DNA of 53,335 nt from Rhodospirillaceae bacterium (GCA_002724635.1 PBPM01000084.1:1-53335), one strand, 5' to 3'; shown: positions 1-8,657, counted from the first letter of the stretch. The notes: generated by a model not told the origin, from the sequence alone. Made by a program: numbers and translations.

Positions 1-737
1 CTGAAGTGGATACCGTCTAGCGTTCCTCTCTGCATCGCAGTGTAGGAGTCCGCACCCGGCATCGAGACTTGGGTTCCGCCGATAGCAGCAATAATTTCAG
101 AGTGAATACCGCCACCTGCGCGGATCTTCATTCCTTTCACATCCTCCAGACTCCTAACTGCCTTGTTGGTCCAGAGGTGATAGGGGCTCGTGTGAGCCAC
201 ACGCGCAATCTTTACCTTAAACCGCTCATGCTCTTTCTTTAGGTACTTACCGTAAAGATGCTCGGCAGTCGCGATCGCTTCATGAGAGTTGTTGAAAAGA
301 AAAGGTAGCCCAAGACCGTGAACCAGATTGTAGTCTTTGGCGGTATAAAGTGAAAAGCACGGCGCGTAGTCGGAAAGTCCGGTCCGGGTAGCCTTACGGC
401 CTTCCTTTACACCATGCACAGTCTTGGACCAGGTGTCCTTAACCTTGATTTTGCCACCGGACATCTCTTCCAGCCGGTCAAAGCCTTTCCTCTGCAATTT
501 TGAAATTCCTGCAACTGGCGGAAGGTGACTTGATGTCCGGAGGGTAATAACAGGGCCATCATACGTGACTTTGTTGGTCCCATAATTTCCATTGCCGTTG
601 AACCAGTCCGTTGCGGCCGAGAGTAGCTTTTCAGCTTCCGCCGCATTGGATCCAGTGGGACCCGCAATGGCGCCTCCACTGGCGATCATTACAAAGCTCG
701 CAGCCACGGCAGCTGCGGTTAGGTTTCCTTTTTTCAT
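1..737 (-). CDS. TRAP transporter DctP-family solute-binding protein (partial, runs off left edge)
   Basis: Periplasmic substrate receptor of a tripartite ATP-independent transporter. I translated the minus strand from the ATG at 737. The first 245 residues are visible and no stop occurs before the window edge. Residues 1-26 form a typical Sec signal peptide (MKK, a hydrophobic run, then AIAG). The mature part has DctP-family features, including TLRTSSHLPP near the N-terminus, LPFLFNNSHEA in the middle and the GMKIRAGG strand. The start is set by a near-perfect Shine-Dalgarno (ACAGGAGGG) a few bases upstream. The gene lies 163 bp downstream of a cyclase-family hydrolase on the same strand, so the receptor may import that enzyme's substrate. 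Its permease genes would lie left of the window. The ligand is unknown. The region is visibly richer in A+T than the genes at 2-25 kb. Confidence 0.85.
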   Translation of the reverse strand, partial: MKKGNLTAAAVAASFVMIASGGAIAGPTGSNAAEAEKLLSAATDWFNGNGNYGTNKVTYDGPVITLRTSSHLPPVAGISKLQRKGFDRLEEMSGGKIKVKDTWSKTVHGVKEGRKATRTGLSDYAPCFSLYTAKDYNLVHGLGLPFLFNNSHEAIATAEHLYGKYLKKEHERFKVKIARVAHTSPYHLWTNKAVRSLEDVKGMKIRAGGGIHSEIIAAIGGTQVSMPGADSYTAMQRGTLDGIHF

Positions 738-805
738 TTTTCCCTCCTGTTTAAGAAACTCGTTAGTTAATGCGGTACATGACTTTAAGGCCACCCCATC
801 TGATC

Positions 806-865
806 TTCACACAAATTCTGTTTCAAACGTAAGCAGAACTTTAGGTTTTTTTAAGTTTGTGTGAA
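806..865. promoter_or_regulatory. Perfect 10-bp inverted repeat upstream of the TRAP receptor gene
   Basis: TTCACACAAA at 806-815 is mirrored exactly by TTTGTGTGAA at 856-865. The arms start 50 bp apart, about five helical turns. They lie in the 163-bp gap between the cyclase gene and the DctP gene, upstream of the latter. They could be paired operator half-sites for a looping repressor, or the arms of a leader hairpin. No poly-U tract follows, so an intrinsic terminator is less likely. The function is inferred. Confidence 0.4.
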
Positions 866-900
866 AACCGGAATTTCATCCATCATTGAGAAACATGAAC

Positions 901-1884
901 TTATTTAATGGCCAGCGGGTTGACGGGCGAGCCTACTGCGCCCGTGATTGGCAGTGCCGGGGCAACAAACATGAACTCGTAGACCTTGTCCTCGGCACAG
1001 TCATCGGCTAGGTCCTTAACATTAAAGATTTCGCCCATAGTTAGCCCCATTATTGGGATCACAATCCAGTGCCAAGGCTGATTGATATTTTCATCAGTTT
1101 CACAGGGACGGACTTCGTTACCCCACGTGTCAGAAGCATAAGCGGCAACTTTCTTGTTGAATATCCAGTCGCACGTTTCAAAAGCCAAGCCGGGTGCATC
1201 GCCGCCAGCGTAGCCATCCCAAGAGCCTGCATTCAGGCATCGTTCCATCATACCTGTTCGCAAAACAACGAAATCACCCTCACGAACTTCTACCCCCTGA
1301 GCTTCGCACGCTTCATCAAGGTCTTTACACGTAATAGGGTATCCATCGTCAAGGCACTCGACCCCTTTGACACGAGCCATATCTAGGAAGACCCCTCTGC
1401 CGGTCATCTTAGCCTTAGTTTTCTCGATGCCTGCCTTCTGCGCCCCGGCTGTCGTTACCTCGCGGCAGTCATAACCATTCCACATATAATCTTGGTAAAA
1501 TACATGCCCGAGGCCGTCCCACTGAGTACCGCACTGCAACGGCATCATGACTAAGTCATCGGCTCCGCGAATGCCGCGGTGATCAAGGACCCCTGAATAA
1601 GCATCCGTGCCTGTGCGGGTCATCATGTGGATGGGGTTGAAGCGGCCCATAGCTGGATAGGGGGTCTTGGCGCCCTGAGGGCCGAACTGGTCGTAGTTCA
1701 GACCCATGGACATGACCTTGCCCTTCTTGACCAGCTGCGCCGCGCCTACGACGTCGTCTTCGGTCGTGTAGTTTAGCGTGCCGATTTCGTCATCGTCGCC
1801 CCACTTGCCCCAGTTCTTGTACTTCTGGGCATACTCTTCGAGCAGCTCGTGAGTGACGCGCATGTCACTGTTGGGATTTGCCAT
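901..1884 (-). CDS. Cyclase-family (kynurenine-formamidase-like) metal-dependent hydrolase
   Basis: A 327-residue member of the putative cyclase family (PF04199), whose best-known member is KynB. The family hydrolyses formamides, lactones or similar cyclic substrates using a bound divalent metal. The motif at residues 118-127 reads CGTQWDGLGH. The KynB-type motif is HxGTHxDxxxH, so the first two histidines are replaced here, while Asp123 and His127 remain. From memory, a GTQWD version is typical of the long (about 320 aa) branch of this family, so this may be a different metal site rather than loss of function. The gene lies between a TetR gene upstream and a TRAP receptor downstream, all on one strand, which suggests a small regulated uptake and hydrolysis unit. 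The substrate is unknown. Confidence 0.82.
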   Translation of the reverse strand: MANPNSDMRVTHELLEEYAQKYKNWGKWGDDDEIGTLNYTTEDDVVGAAQLVKKGKVMSMGLNYDQFGPQGAKTPYPAMGRFNPIHMMTRTGTDAYSGVLDHRGIRGADDLVMMPLQCGTQWDGLGHVFYQDYMWNGYDCREVTTAGAQKAGIEKTKAKMTGRGVFLDMARVKGVECLDDGYPITCKDLDEACEAQGVEVREGDFVVLRTGMMERCLNAGSWDGYAGGDAPGLAFETCDWIFNKKVAAYASDTWGNEVRPCETDENINQPWHWIVIPIMGLTMGEIFNVKDLADDCAEDKVYEFMFVAPALPITGAVGSPVNPLAIK

Positions 1885-1914
1885 CGTGCAGTTTCCTTCG
1901 ATTTAGCAGTTGGT

Positions 1915-2619
1915 TCAATAAAGTGTGTGCATACTCGCGGAGGGCGCAGTCGATTGCGGAATCGTGTCGCCACGGAACATCTGGGCCAGCATGGGTACCA
2001 GATAGCCAAGCGCCGCATCGGGATCGGACGGGTCGCAAGCCTGGTCGGTGAGAATCTGAATGCGGCCCGGGTTGGCTAGGGTGTAGACCATCGCGCCTAG
2101 CAGCACGTGAAAGCGCCAGTGGAGATCATGAGCCGGCAGGTCGGGCAGCGCCTCACTAAGCGCATCAAGGAAGCGGCCGCTCGAATCGTTGAAGTGCAGC
2201 GCGTAGAGCTCGCGGGTCTGATCGTTGCTCTCGGCGAGCATGCGCCCGCGTAGCCGCGCGAAGGTCGTGCCGCCATGAGAGCCGCGCATCCCGGGCTCTA
2301 GAAATGCCGCGATGATCTGTTCGAGCACTGGCGGGCGGCCCGGCGATTCTCGGCACTCAGCAAGCAGGGCCTCGCGTTCGGTGGCGATGGCTGACGCGTG
2401 GCGCTCGAAGACAGCGTCGAGCAGGCCCTTCTTAGATCCGAAATGGTAGTGCGCGGCGGCCGAGTTCGCGCCGGCCTCGGCGGTGATGGTCCGCAGTGAC
2501 ACGCCGTTGATGCCATGTTCCGAAAACAGACGCACCGCGGCGTCCAGAATTCTTTGGCGCGTGCCCTCGCCCCTGGGTTCCGGCGCGATGCCAGCATCTT
2601 CCAATGTAAGTGCCGCCAT
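1915..2619 (-). CDS. TetR/AcrR-family transcriptional regulator
   Basis: A 234-residue one-component repressor. Residues about 18-65 hold the TetR helix-turn-helix: TRQRILDAAVRLF, then GVSLRTITAEAG, then AHYHFGSKKGLL. The C-terminal ligand-binding half is divergent, as usual for the family. I prefer the ATG at 2619 because a strong GGGAGGAACA ribosome-binding site precedes it. An upstream in-frame start at 2667 would place coding sequence over the operator-like palindrome at 2664-2683. The gene is followed 31 bp downstream by the cyclase-family hydrolase. Likely role: autoregulation and control of the downstream cyclase and transporter genes. The effector cannot be deduced from sequence. Confidence 0.9.
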   Translation of the reverse strand: MAALTLEDAGIAPEPRGEGTRQRILDAAVRLFSEHGINGVSLRTITAEAGANSAAAHYHFGSKKGLLDAVFERHASAIATEREALLAECRESPGRPPVLEQIIAAFLEPGMRGSHGGTTFARLRGRMLAESNDQTRELYALHFNDSSGRFLDALSEALPDLPAHDLHWRFHVLLGAMVYTLANPGRIQILTDQACDPSDPDAALGYLVPMLAQMFRGDTIPQSTAPSASMHTLY

Positions 2620-2663
2620 TGTTCCTCCCTGCCGCCCGTTAACCAGACGATCGTAGGGAATAT

Positions 2664-2683
2664 TCAATCAAGCGTTTGATTGA
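2664..2683. promoter_or_regulatory. Candidate TetR operator
   Basis: The 20-bp sequence TCAATCAAGCGTTTGATTGA has 8-bp perfect arms around a GCGT centre, the usual geometry of a TetR-family operator. It lies 45 bp upstream of the tetR start and 15 bp from the stop codon of the upstream hydrolase gene. This fits autorepression of the tetR-cyclase unit. Binding is inferred, not shown. Confidence 0.65.
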
Positions 2684-2698
2684 GTCAAATAGCTTCCA

Positions 2699-3886
2699 TT
2701 ATCGCCTTTCGGACCCTAGCACCTCCGCCGCCCAGTCGACCATGTATTCCACTGCGAGGACGCCGTGGTCGACTTGGCAATGCTCAATACCGCCATCGTC
2801 GACCGTAAATACCTTGAGTTCGGCGCGCGGGCTCTTGACCGCTTCGCGGATGGTCTTCTGAGCCATTTCTAGGGGGATCTGCCGGTCGCCCTCGCCATGC
2901 ACCACCAAGAGCGGGCACTCGATGTTGGGCACGGCCTCGTCGAGGTTCATCCTGTCCACCACCTCGAGAATCTCCTCCGCGGAGTTGGTGCCGAACACCC
3001 AGTTCATGTGTTCTTCCCAGTGCGACACGGACAGCTTCGTGCCGGTCCCGTCGAGGCGACCGCGAGTGATCTTGCCATAGTCGTTGATGGCGCCCCAGGC
3101 GATGGCACATTTGAGCCGGTGCTCAAAGCCAGCGGCACGCGGCACGTAGTAGCCACCGAGGCTGATGCCGGCCATGCCGATACGGCCCGAGTCCACGTCG
3201 CTGCGGCTCTCGAGGTAGTCCACAGCCGCACCGGCCGGAACCTCGGTCTCGGGGAACAGCTTGAGGCCGCGTAGGCGCAGGGCCTCGCCGACGCCGGGAT
3301 GGTCGATCAGCAATGTGGAGATGCCGCGGGCGGCATAGGCCTTCGCGACGCCGGCCAGATAGAGGAACTCCTTCATCACGTCCAGGCCGTCGAAATGGAT
3401 TATGCAGGGCGGTGGGCTGTCGCCGGTCACCGCGGCGGGATCGGCGGGATAGAATAGGGCCGGCAGGCTCGTGTCTTCGCCATTGTGCGAATAGGGGACC
3501 TCGACCCACTCGGCAGGGCCGTGCTGGCGTTCGACGCCCTTCCGGAAGACCGCGAGCATATGCTCGTAGGTCTCTATCCGGACCGGGTCATTCGACTTGC
3601 ACATGCGTTCGGCGGTCATGAAATAAACCGCCGCGCGTAGATACTTGGCGCTAGCGCTGATCCGCCGTCCGGCCGCATCGTCCTCATCGGCTAGCCGCTC
3701 GCTGCGTTCGCCGAGCATCATCCACCGCTTGAGCCAGGCCTCGTTTGCCGCGTCGTCATTGGCGGCCGCCAAGGGTTTGAGCGGCTTGAGCGCCTCGTCC
3801 ACCTCGGATAGCACCGCGCCGGCATTGATCGCCATTACCGCGGCCATGGACCAGGGATAATTGTCAGGGAAATATTCGAACATCAT
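2699..3886 (-). CDS. Alpha/beta hydrolase of the FrsA / dihydroxypseudooxynicotine-hydrolase type
   Basis: A 395-residue alpha/beta hydrolase. About 125 N-terminal helical residues precede the catalytic domain, as in FrsA-like enzymes and in the C-C bond hydrolase of nicotine breakdown. The nucleophile elbow is GISLGG with Ser242. The acid is probably Asp334 (HGEGD) and the base a histidine in IEHCQVDH near 369-374. I start at the ATG at 3886 because AAAAAGGAGCG precedes it at good spacing. An earlier in-frame ATG at 3949 has a lysine-rich leader and falls inside a REP-like hairpin. The neighbours are a tartrate-dehydratase-like enzyme and an acyl-CoA ligase on the same strand. A role in cleaving a ketone or diketone intermediate is plausible but unproven. 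Confidence 0.82.
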   Translation of the reverse strand: MMFEYFPDNYPWSMAAVMAINAGAVLSEVDEALKPLKPLAAANDDAANEAWLKRWMMLGERSERLADEDDAAGRRISASAKYLRAAVYFMTAERMCKSNDPVRIETYEHMLAVFRKGVERQHGPAEWVEVPYSHNGEDTSLPALFYPADPAAVTGDSPPPCIIHFDGLDVMKEFLYLAGVAKAYAARGISTLLIDHPGVGEALRLRGLKLFPETEVPAGAAVDYLESRSDVDSGRIGMAGISLGGYYVPRAAGFEHRLKCAIAWGAINDYGKITRGRLDGTGTKLSVSHWEEHMNWVFGTNSAEEILEVVDRMNLDEAVPNIECPLLVVHGEGDRQIPLEMAQKTIREAVKSPRAELKVFTVDDGGIEHCQVDHGVLAVEYMVDWAAEVLGSERR

Positions 3887-3943
3887 GGCGTTTCGCTCCT
3901 TTTTACTCTTCTCTTTCTTTGTCTGGGCCTCGCCTCTCGACAA

Positions 3944-3972
3944 CCTCATGCTGAGCCTGTCGAATTATGAGG
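3944..3972. repeat. REP-like hairpin
   Basis: CCTCAT and ATGAGG (6-bp perfect arms) flank a core containing GCTGAGCCTGTCGAA. This resembles the common intergenic REP-type palindrome (TGCTGAGCTTGTCGAA) seen in many proteobacteria. It lies in the 100-bp space between two co-directional genes and may stabilise or attenuate the transcript. Confidence 0.6.
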
Positions 3973-3985
3973 GCCAGCGCGGCGC

Positions 3986-5164
3986 TTAGTCTGCGGATAA
4001 CTCCGACATCACCTTGTACAGGTCGGCCTGAGCCTCGAATCCGATACCCGGGCGTTCGGGGTCCAGCTTGAGATAGCCGTCAATGATCTCTGCATCGTCG
4101 GCGAAGCCAGAGAACATTCCGAAGGTGTTGGGGTAGGATTCGCAGAGCAGCATGCCTAGGCCAGCTGCGATGTGCAGCGACATCTGGTTGCCGCCATGAG
4201 GCATGATCGAGTTGCCGGCGGCCCAACCGGAGCTGTTTAGCATTTCGACCGTGCGCGCGACGGCAACGACGCCGTAGCTCTGGGGCGGGTCGATCTGCAG
4301 TACGTCGTGGTTCTGGCGCATGCCGCCGAAGGTGACGAGGTTCTGCATGTCCTGCTGCGAGAATAGGTTTTCGCCGGTGGCGAGGGGCGGTTCGTAGATC
4401 TCCGCCAGCTCGGCCATCAGCGCATAGTCGAGCGGGTCGGTCGGCTCCTCGTACCATCGCAGCTTGTAGGGCGCGAGCTCCCTCGCATAAGCGCGTGCTT
4501 GGTCGGGCGTGAGGCCGCAGTTGGCATCTACGGCCAGATTCCAGCCGTCGTCGCCGACTAGCTTTAGCACTGCTTCGAGCCGCTCTATGTCTTCCGAGAT
4601 CGGCGCCCCCCCGACCTTCATCTTGAGCTGGGTGTAGCCCATGTCCAAATAGCCGTGCATCTCGTCGAGCAGTTCGGGGATGCCCTTGCCCGGCGCGTAC
4701 CAGCCGCCGCCTACATAGACGAACATATCGGGTTTCGCGAGGCCCGGGTTGTAGCGATCCGCGATCGACTGGTAGGCGGGTTTTTCCTCGATCTTTGCGA
4801 TCGCGTCCCACACCGCGACCTCGATAGTGCCGATGCCCACCGAGCGGTCAGAATGTCCGCCAGGCTTCTCGCCCTGCATCATGGCCGCCAGAATCGCTTC
4901 CGGATCGAGATTGTTCTGTTCTTCGTCGATCAGGCTATCGGGGTCCGAATCCATGATCCGCGGGATGAACCGCGACCGCATCTGCGCGCCGCAGGCGTAG
5001 CGTCCCGTGGAGTTGAAGGCGTAGCCGACGACAGGCTTGCCGTCGCGGATCACGTCGGTGATTACGGCGACGATTGAGGTGGTCATCTGGCTGAAGTCGA
5101 ACACCGCGTTGCGCAGGTTTGAGTTCAGCGGGATCGCGGTCTCGCGGATTTCGGTAATTTTCAT
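3986..5164 (-). CDS. D(-)-tartrate dehydratase-like enolase-superfamily protein (mandelate racemase subgroup)
   Basis: A 392-residue acid-sugar dehydratase of the enolase superfamily. It resembles, over its whole length, the D-tartrate dehydratase TarD of Bradyrhizobium as I recall that sequence. Visible catalytic features are the KxK motif (Lys181, Lys183), metal ligands Asp213, Glu239 and Glu265, general acid-base His323 (MPHGGNQMS), and Lys100 in EKPGGH, matching TarD Lys102. Such enzymes abstract the proton alpha to a carboxylate and eliminate water to give a 2-keto acid. The start at ATG 5164 (MKITEIRETAIP) matches the TarD N-terminus. It sits between an acyl-CoA ligase gene and a hydrolase gene on the same strand. 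Substrates other than tartrate are possible because several active-site loops differ. Confidence 0.85.
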   Translation of the reverse strand: MKITEIRETAIPLNSNLRNAVFDFSQMTTSIVAVITDVIRDGKPVVGYAFNSTGRYACGAQMRSRFIPRIMDSDPDSLIDEEQNNLDPEAILAAMMQGEKPGGHSDRSVGIGTIEVAVWDAIAKIEEKPAYQSIADRYNPGLAKPDMFVYVGGGWYAPGKGIPELLDEMHGYLDMGYTQLKMKVGGAPISEDIERLEAVLKLVGDDGWNLAVDANCGLTPDQARAYARELAPYKLRWYEEPTDPLDYALMAELAEIYEPPLATGENLFSQQDMQNLVTFGGMRQNHDVLQIDPPQSYGVVAVARTVEMLNSSGWAAGNSIMPHGGNQMSLHIAAGLGMLLCESYPNTFGMFSGFADDAEIIDGYLKLDPERPGIGFEAQADLYKVMSELSAD

Positions 5165-5287
5165 AACTGACTTTCTACGATGCTTGAGAGTTCGGCGCCA
5201 AGCTTCCATCGTCATCCGTGGCCTCGATCCGCGCATCTTGGGCTCGATCTGAGTGAGATGCCAGTGTTGAGCCCGGGCATGATGAGT

Positions 5288-6808
5288 TTACGGATTCGGT
5301 GATGGCAAGAAACGCTCGCGGACCTCGCGGCGCAGGACCTTGCCTACGGCGCTGCGTGGCAGATCCCCTACAATGTGCACGGCCTTGGGCGCCTTTACGG
5401 AGCCGAGCTCCGTCTTCGCATGCGCGATCAGTTCATCGGCCGACACGGACGCGCCGTCGTGCAGCTGCACCGCTGCCTCGACGCGCTCGCCCCAGTGATC
5501 GTTGGGTGTGCCGAAGACGACACATTCGTAGACGCTGGGGTGCCGCACAAGCGCGCCCTCGACATCCGTTGGGTAGACGTTGAAGCCGCCGGAGATGATT
5601 ACGTCTCGCAGCCGGTCCTTGAGGAACAGATACCCGCGCTCATCGATCAGGCCGCCGTCGCCGGTCCGAAGCCAGCCGTCTCGGAATGCTGCCGCGGTCG
5701 CCTCCGGGTTCTTGTAGTAGCCGGTCATGGTAAGGCCGCCGCGGACCACCACCTCGCCGGCCTCGCCGGGCGGCAGGATTTTGCCGTCCGGGTCCATGAT
5801 CTCGACCCGCATCAGCGGCGTCGCCCGGCCGACCGAGCCGTTGTTCGCGCCCATCTCCAGCTCGGCCGCAGTCATGGTCGTGCAGACCGAGGAGGCCTCG
5901 GTCTGGCCGTAGAGCGTCTCGAGCGCTTGCGGGAAGGCCACTTGGGCCTCGCGCACTTTCTCCGACGGCATGGGCGCGGCGCCGTATATTAGGTGGCGCA
6001 GGTTCGGGAAGTTGCGCCGTTCGATATCGGGGGCGGCCATCACCTTGTAGATCATGGTTGGCGGCATGAAGATCGTGCTGACGTCACGCTTCTCGAAGGC
6101 ATGCAGGATGCGGTCCGGGTCGGGCGTCGGCAGAACGATGTTGCGCCCGCCCGTGGCGAAGATAGGTAGCATCAGGATGAAGGCGGCGTGGCTGACCGGT
6201 GCCGCGGCCACCTGAATGTCGGTAGCGTTCAGGCCAAACACCGAAAGAACTGTGCCGATGAGCGTCGTTCCCGTTCGGTAGGGCTGCATCACAGCCTTGG
6301 GCAGGCCGGTAGAGCCACCGGTGAACTTGATCGCCTGCAGGTCGGTGTTCGGGTCGAGGAGATGGCGTTTGGGCCGCTTGCCGCGATAGGTGTCTATCAG
6401 CCCGTCGACCGTGTCGTCGGCATGGGACCGGCCGTCCGGCTCAGCAACGACGAATGGCGTATCGCCGATGTCGAAGGCTTCGCGAGCGGCGTCGTCGGCG
6501 ATCATCAGGTCCGGCTTGACCAGATCCATCAGGGCGGTGTTTTCCGACTTGCCCGAGCGCGGGTTTACGGCCACCCAGATATGCCCCGCCAGATGGGTCG
6601 CGAGGATCGCGATCACATGCTGCAGGTTGTTGAATCCGCATGCGCCGACCCGGGCCTGAGGTGTCGGCAAGCGTTCCTGAAGTGCGGCGGCGAGTGCTTC
6701 GACCCGGGCGACAAGCTCGCCGTAGGTCAGCTGGGTCGTGTCGTCCTCTAGCGCGATGCCGTCGATATTTATCTGGCGGCCTCGATAAAGCGTGTCGATG
6801 GGCAGCAT
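5288..6808 (-). CDS. AMP-forming acyl-CoA synthetase / ligase (ANL superfamily)
   Basis: A 506-residue adenylate-forming enzyme that activates a carboxylic acid with ATP and joins it to CoA. The P-loop-like motif FTGGSTGLPKAV is at residues 162-173, YGQTEAS near 300 is the A5 motif, the WLRTGDGG core motif follows, and the catalytic lysine of the C-terminal domain is Lys490 in RSAVGKVLRR. Length and motif order are complete. The acid substrate cannot be read from sequence; medium-chain, aromatic or branched acids are all possible. It begins the minus-strand run that continues with the TarD-like and alpha/beta-hydrolase genes, and is divergent from a Rid-family gene with a 106-bp shared upstream region. 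Confidence 0.88.
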   Translation of the reverse strand: MLPIDTLYRGRQINIDGIALEDDTTQLTYGELVARVEALAAALQERLPTPQARVGACGFNNLQHVIAILATHLAGHIWVAVNPRSGKSENTALMDLVKPDLMIADDAAREAFDIGDTPFVVAEPDGRSHADDTVDGLIDTYRGKRPKRHLLDPNTDLQAIKFTGGSTGLPKAVMQPYRTGTTLIGTVLSVFGLNATDIQVAAAPVSHAAFILMLPIFATGGRNIVLPTPDPDRILHAFEKRDVSTIFMPPTMIYKVMAAPDIERRNFPNLRHLIYGAAPMPSEKVREAQVAFPQALETLYGQTEASSVCTTMTAAELEMGANNGSVGRATPLMRVEIMDPDGKILPPGEAGEVVVRGGLTMTGYYKNPEATAAAFRDGWLRTGDGGLIDERGYLFLKDRLRDVIISGGFNVYPTDVEGALVRHPSVYECVVFGTPNDHWGERVEAAVQLHDGASVSADELIAHAKTELGSVKAPKAVHIVGDLPRSAVGKVLRREVRERFLPSPNP

Positions 6809-6914
6809 GGTTCATTCTTTTTTCGCGGTCCGTGTTCGCTTAGCGTTATCTTAGCAACGGAGCTGCCGTGCGTACCACAGCGCGCGCCGCAGTCTCACAT
6901 CCTAGGAGAAAAGT

Positions 6915-7340
6915 ATGGCGAAGAAGATCGAACATTGTCACTGGCCCGACGCGCCGGATATCTGGATGCCCTATGCACCGGCGATTAAAGTGACTGGCGG
7001 GACGACGGTTTATCTTGCAGGCGTGACGGCTGCGCCAGTTTATCACAGCCACCCGCACGTGCCCGAGGAGTTCGCCGACATGCCCGATGACATGGACGGG
7101 CAGGCACGCGCGGTGCTGGAAAACCTGCAAAAGGGTCTCGACGCCGTTGGTGCGACCTTCGATGACATCGTCACCGCCGACCGCTTCTTGACCAACATGT
7201 CCGATCAGGACATCCTCAACAAGGTCTGGGCAGAGTATTTCGGCGATAACAAGCCTGCAACCACGACTGTGCAAATCGTCCAGCTGGCGACCGACCCGCG
7301 CTGCGTCCTTGAGGTCAACGCGATCGCGGTGATTGACTGA
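6915..7340 (+). CDS. Rid-family (YjgF/YER057c/UK114) protein lacking the catalytic arginine
   Basis: A 141-residue Rid-fold protein, normally a trimer with ligand sites between subunits. In true RidA deaminases a conserved Arg in a PxR...VE segment binds the carboxylate of 2-aminoacrylate. The matching segment here reads PATTTVQIVQL, so the arginine is replaced and ordinary imine deaminase activity is doubtful. Such variants belong to less characterised Rid subgroups that often sit in catabolic clusters. The C-terminal RCVLEVNAIAV strand is well conserved. A good ribosome-binding site (CCTAGGAGAAAAG) fixes the start. It is divergent from the acyl-CoA ligase and convergent with the MFS gene. 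Confidence 0.85.
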   Translation: MAKKIEHCHWPDAPDIWMPYAPAIKVTGGTTVYLAGVTAAPVYHSHPHVPEEFADMPDDMDGQARAVLENLQKGLDAVGATFDDIVTADRFLTNMSDQDILNKVWAEYFGDNKPATTTVQIVQLATDPRCVLEVNAIAVID

Positions 7341-7349
7341 AGCCTCGGC

Positions 7350-8657
7350 CTAGTCACCTTTCGGCAGCGGGTCGCGATACTTCCGGATCAGCTTGTCAGC
7401 CTCAAGGGAATCCACCCGGCGCAGCTGTGGGAACATCCAGGCGAAGCTAAGTGCGACCGTGACCGTTGCCGCGCCACCGACTACCACGGCGGGGACCGTG
7501 CCCCACCAGTGGGCCGTCACGCCGGATTCGAATTCGCCCAGCTCGTTCGATGCGCCGATGAATACCGCCGTCACCGCGCTGACCCGGCCGCGCATCTCGT
7601 CGGGCGTGATGATCTGCACCAGGTTCTGGCGGATGAAAACGCTGACGGAATCGGCGAGCCCCATGACGATCAGGGCCACCGCCGACAGCCAGAAAAGCTC
7701 CGACACGCCGAAGACGATGACCCCGACCCCAAAAATGCCGACGGCGACCAGCAGCTTGATCCCGGCGCGTCGGGTGATTGGGTGCTGGGTCATATAGAGC
7801 GCGCCCACGAACGAACCCAGCGTGAAGGCAGAGCGCAGTAGGCCGAACCCGTCCGCGCCAACGTCGAGGATGTCCTTGGCATAGACCGGCAGCAGCGCGA
7901 TCGCGCCGCCGAACAGGACGGCGAACAGGTCGAGGCCAATCGCCCCGAAGATCACCTGGCGCGACGCGATGAATTTGAACCCGCCTAGGATGTTGGCGAT
8001 GGTGATCGGGGCGGAGCTGACAATCTGGACTGGCTTGCGCACCATTGCCGCGAGGATCGTCGCCAGCACGAAGATCGCGACCGACAGCACGTATACGAAG
8101 AACTCGTCCTGGCCGCGCGCGGTGCCGACGGCGATGAGCAGCCCTGAGATGGTAGGCCCGATGACCCTCGCCATCTGGAAGCCGGTCGCCGACCAGGCGA
8201 TTGCGTTGGCGAGGTCGTCCTTGGGCACGAGGTTCGGTACGATCGCCATCTGGGCCGGTGCCTGAAACGCGCGTGCCATGCCGAATAGGAGCAGTACGGC
8301 GAGGATCGTGCCGAAGTCGATGCTGTCGGTCCAAGTGCCCCACAGGAGCACCGCCGCGCAGGCGGTCTGAAGCGCTGCGCAGCCGAGGATGATGAGCATA
8401 CGCGGCAGCCGGTCAGCGGTCATGCCGGAAATTAGGAACAAAAGCGCGAACGGGGCGAACTGGGCGAAGCCAACTAGGCCTAGGTTTAGCTCGCTCGACG
8501 TTAGCCGGTAGACTTGCCAGCCGACCGTGGTGATCAGCATCTCCGTTGCCAGGATGCCCGCCACTCGTGTCGCCCAGAAGTAGCGGAAGTCGCGATGCCG
8601 AAACGCTTGCGCACCGGTCAGTTCGCTGCGCGGCGTTGGCGTGTCGGAAGTAGACAT
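7350..8657 (-). CDS. MFS transporter (EntS / MFS_3-like)
   Basis: A 435-residue inner-membrane transporter with about 12 hydrophobic segments. The N-terminus FRHRDFRYFWATR followed by a first helix is typical of the MFS_3 / enterobactin-exporter-like group. The loop GMTADRLPR between helices 2 and 3 is the MFS motif A, and a related GRVSAV segment occurs in the second half. Members export siderophores, drugs or metabolites, but the substrate here is unknown. The gene is convergent with the Rid gene (9 bp between stops) and divergent from the dehydratase gene, with 133 bp between starts. No strong ribosome-binding site is seen, so the start is less certain. Confidence 0.85.
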   Translation of the reverse strand: MSTSDTPTPRSELTGAQAFRHRDFRYFWATRVAGILATEMLITTVGWQVYRLTSSELNLGLVGFAQFAPFALLFLISGMTADRLPRMLIILGCAALQTACAAVLLWGTWTDSIDFGTILAVLLLFGMARAFQAPAQMAIVPNLVPKDDLANAIAWSATGFQMARVIGPTISGLLIAVGTARGQDEFFVYVLSVAIFVLATILAAMVRKPVQIVSSAPITIANILGGFKFIASRQVIFGAIGLDLFAVLFGGAIALLPVYAKDILDVGADGFGLLRSAFTLGSFVGALYMTQHPITRRAGIKLLVAVGIFGVGVIVFGVSELFWLSAVALIVMGLADSVSVFIRQNLVQIITPDEMRGRVSAVTAVFIGASNELGEFESGVTAHWWGTVPAVVVGGAATVTVALSFAWMFPQLRRVDSLEADKLIRKYRDPLPKGD

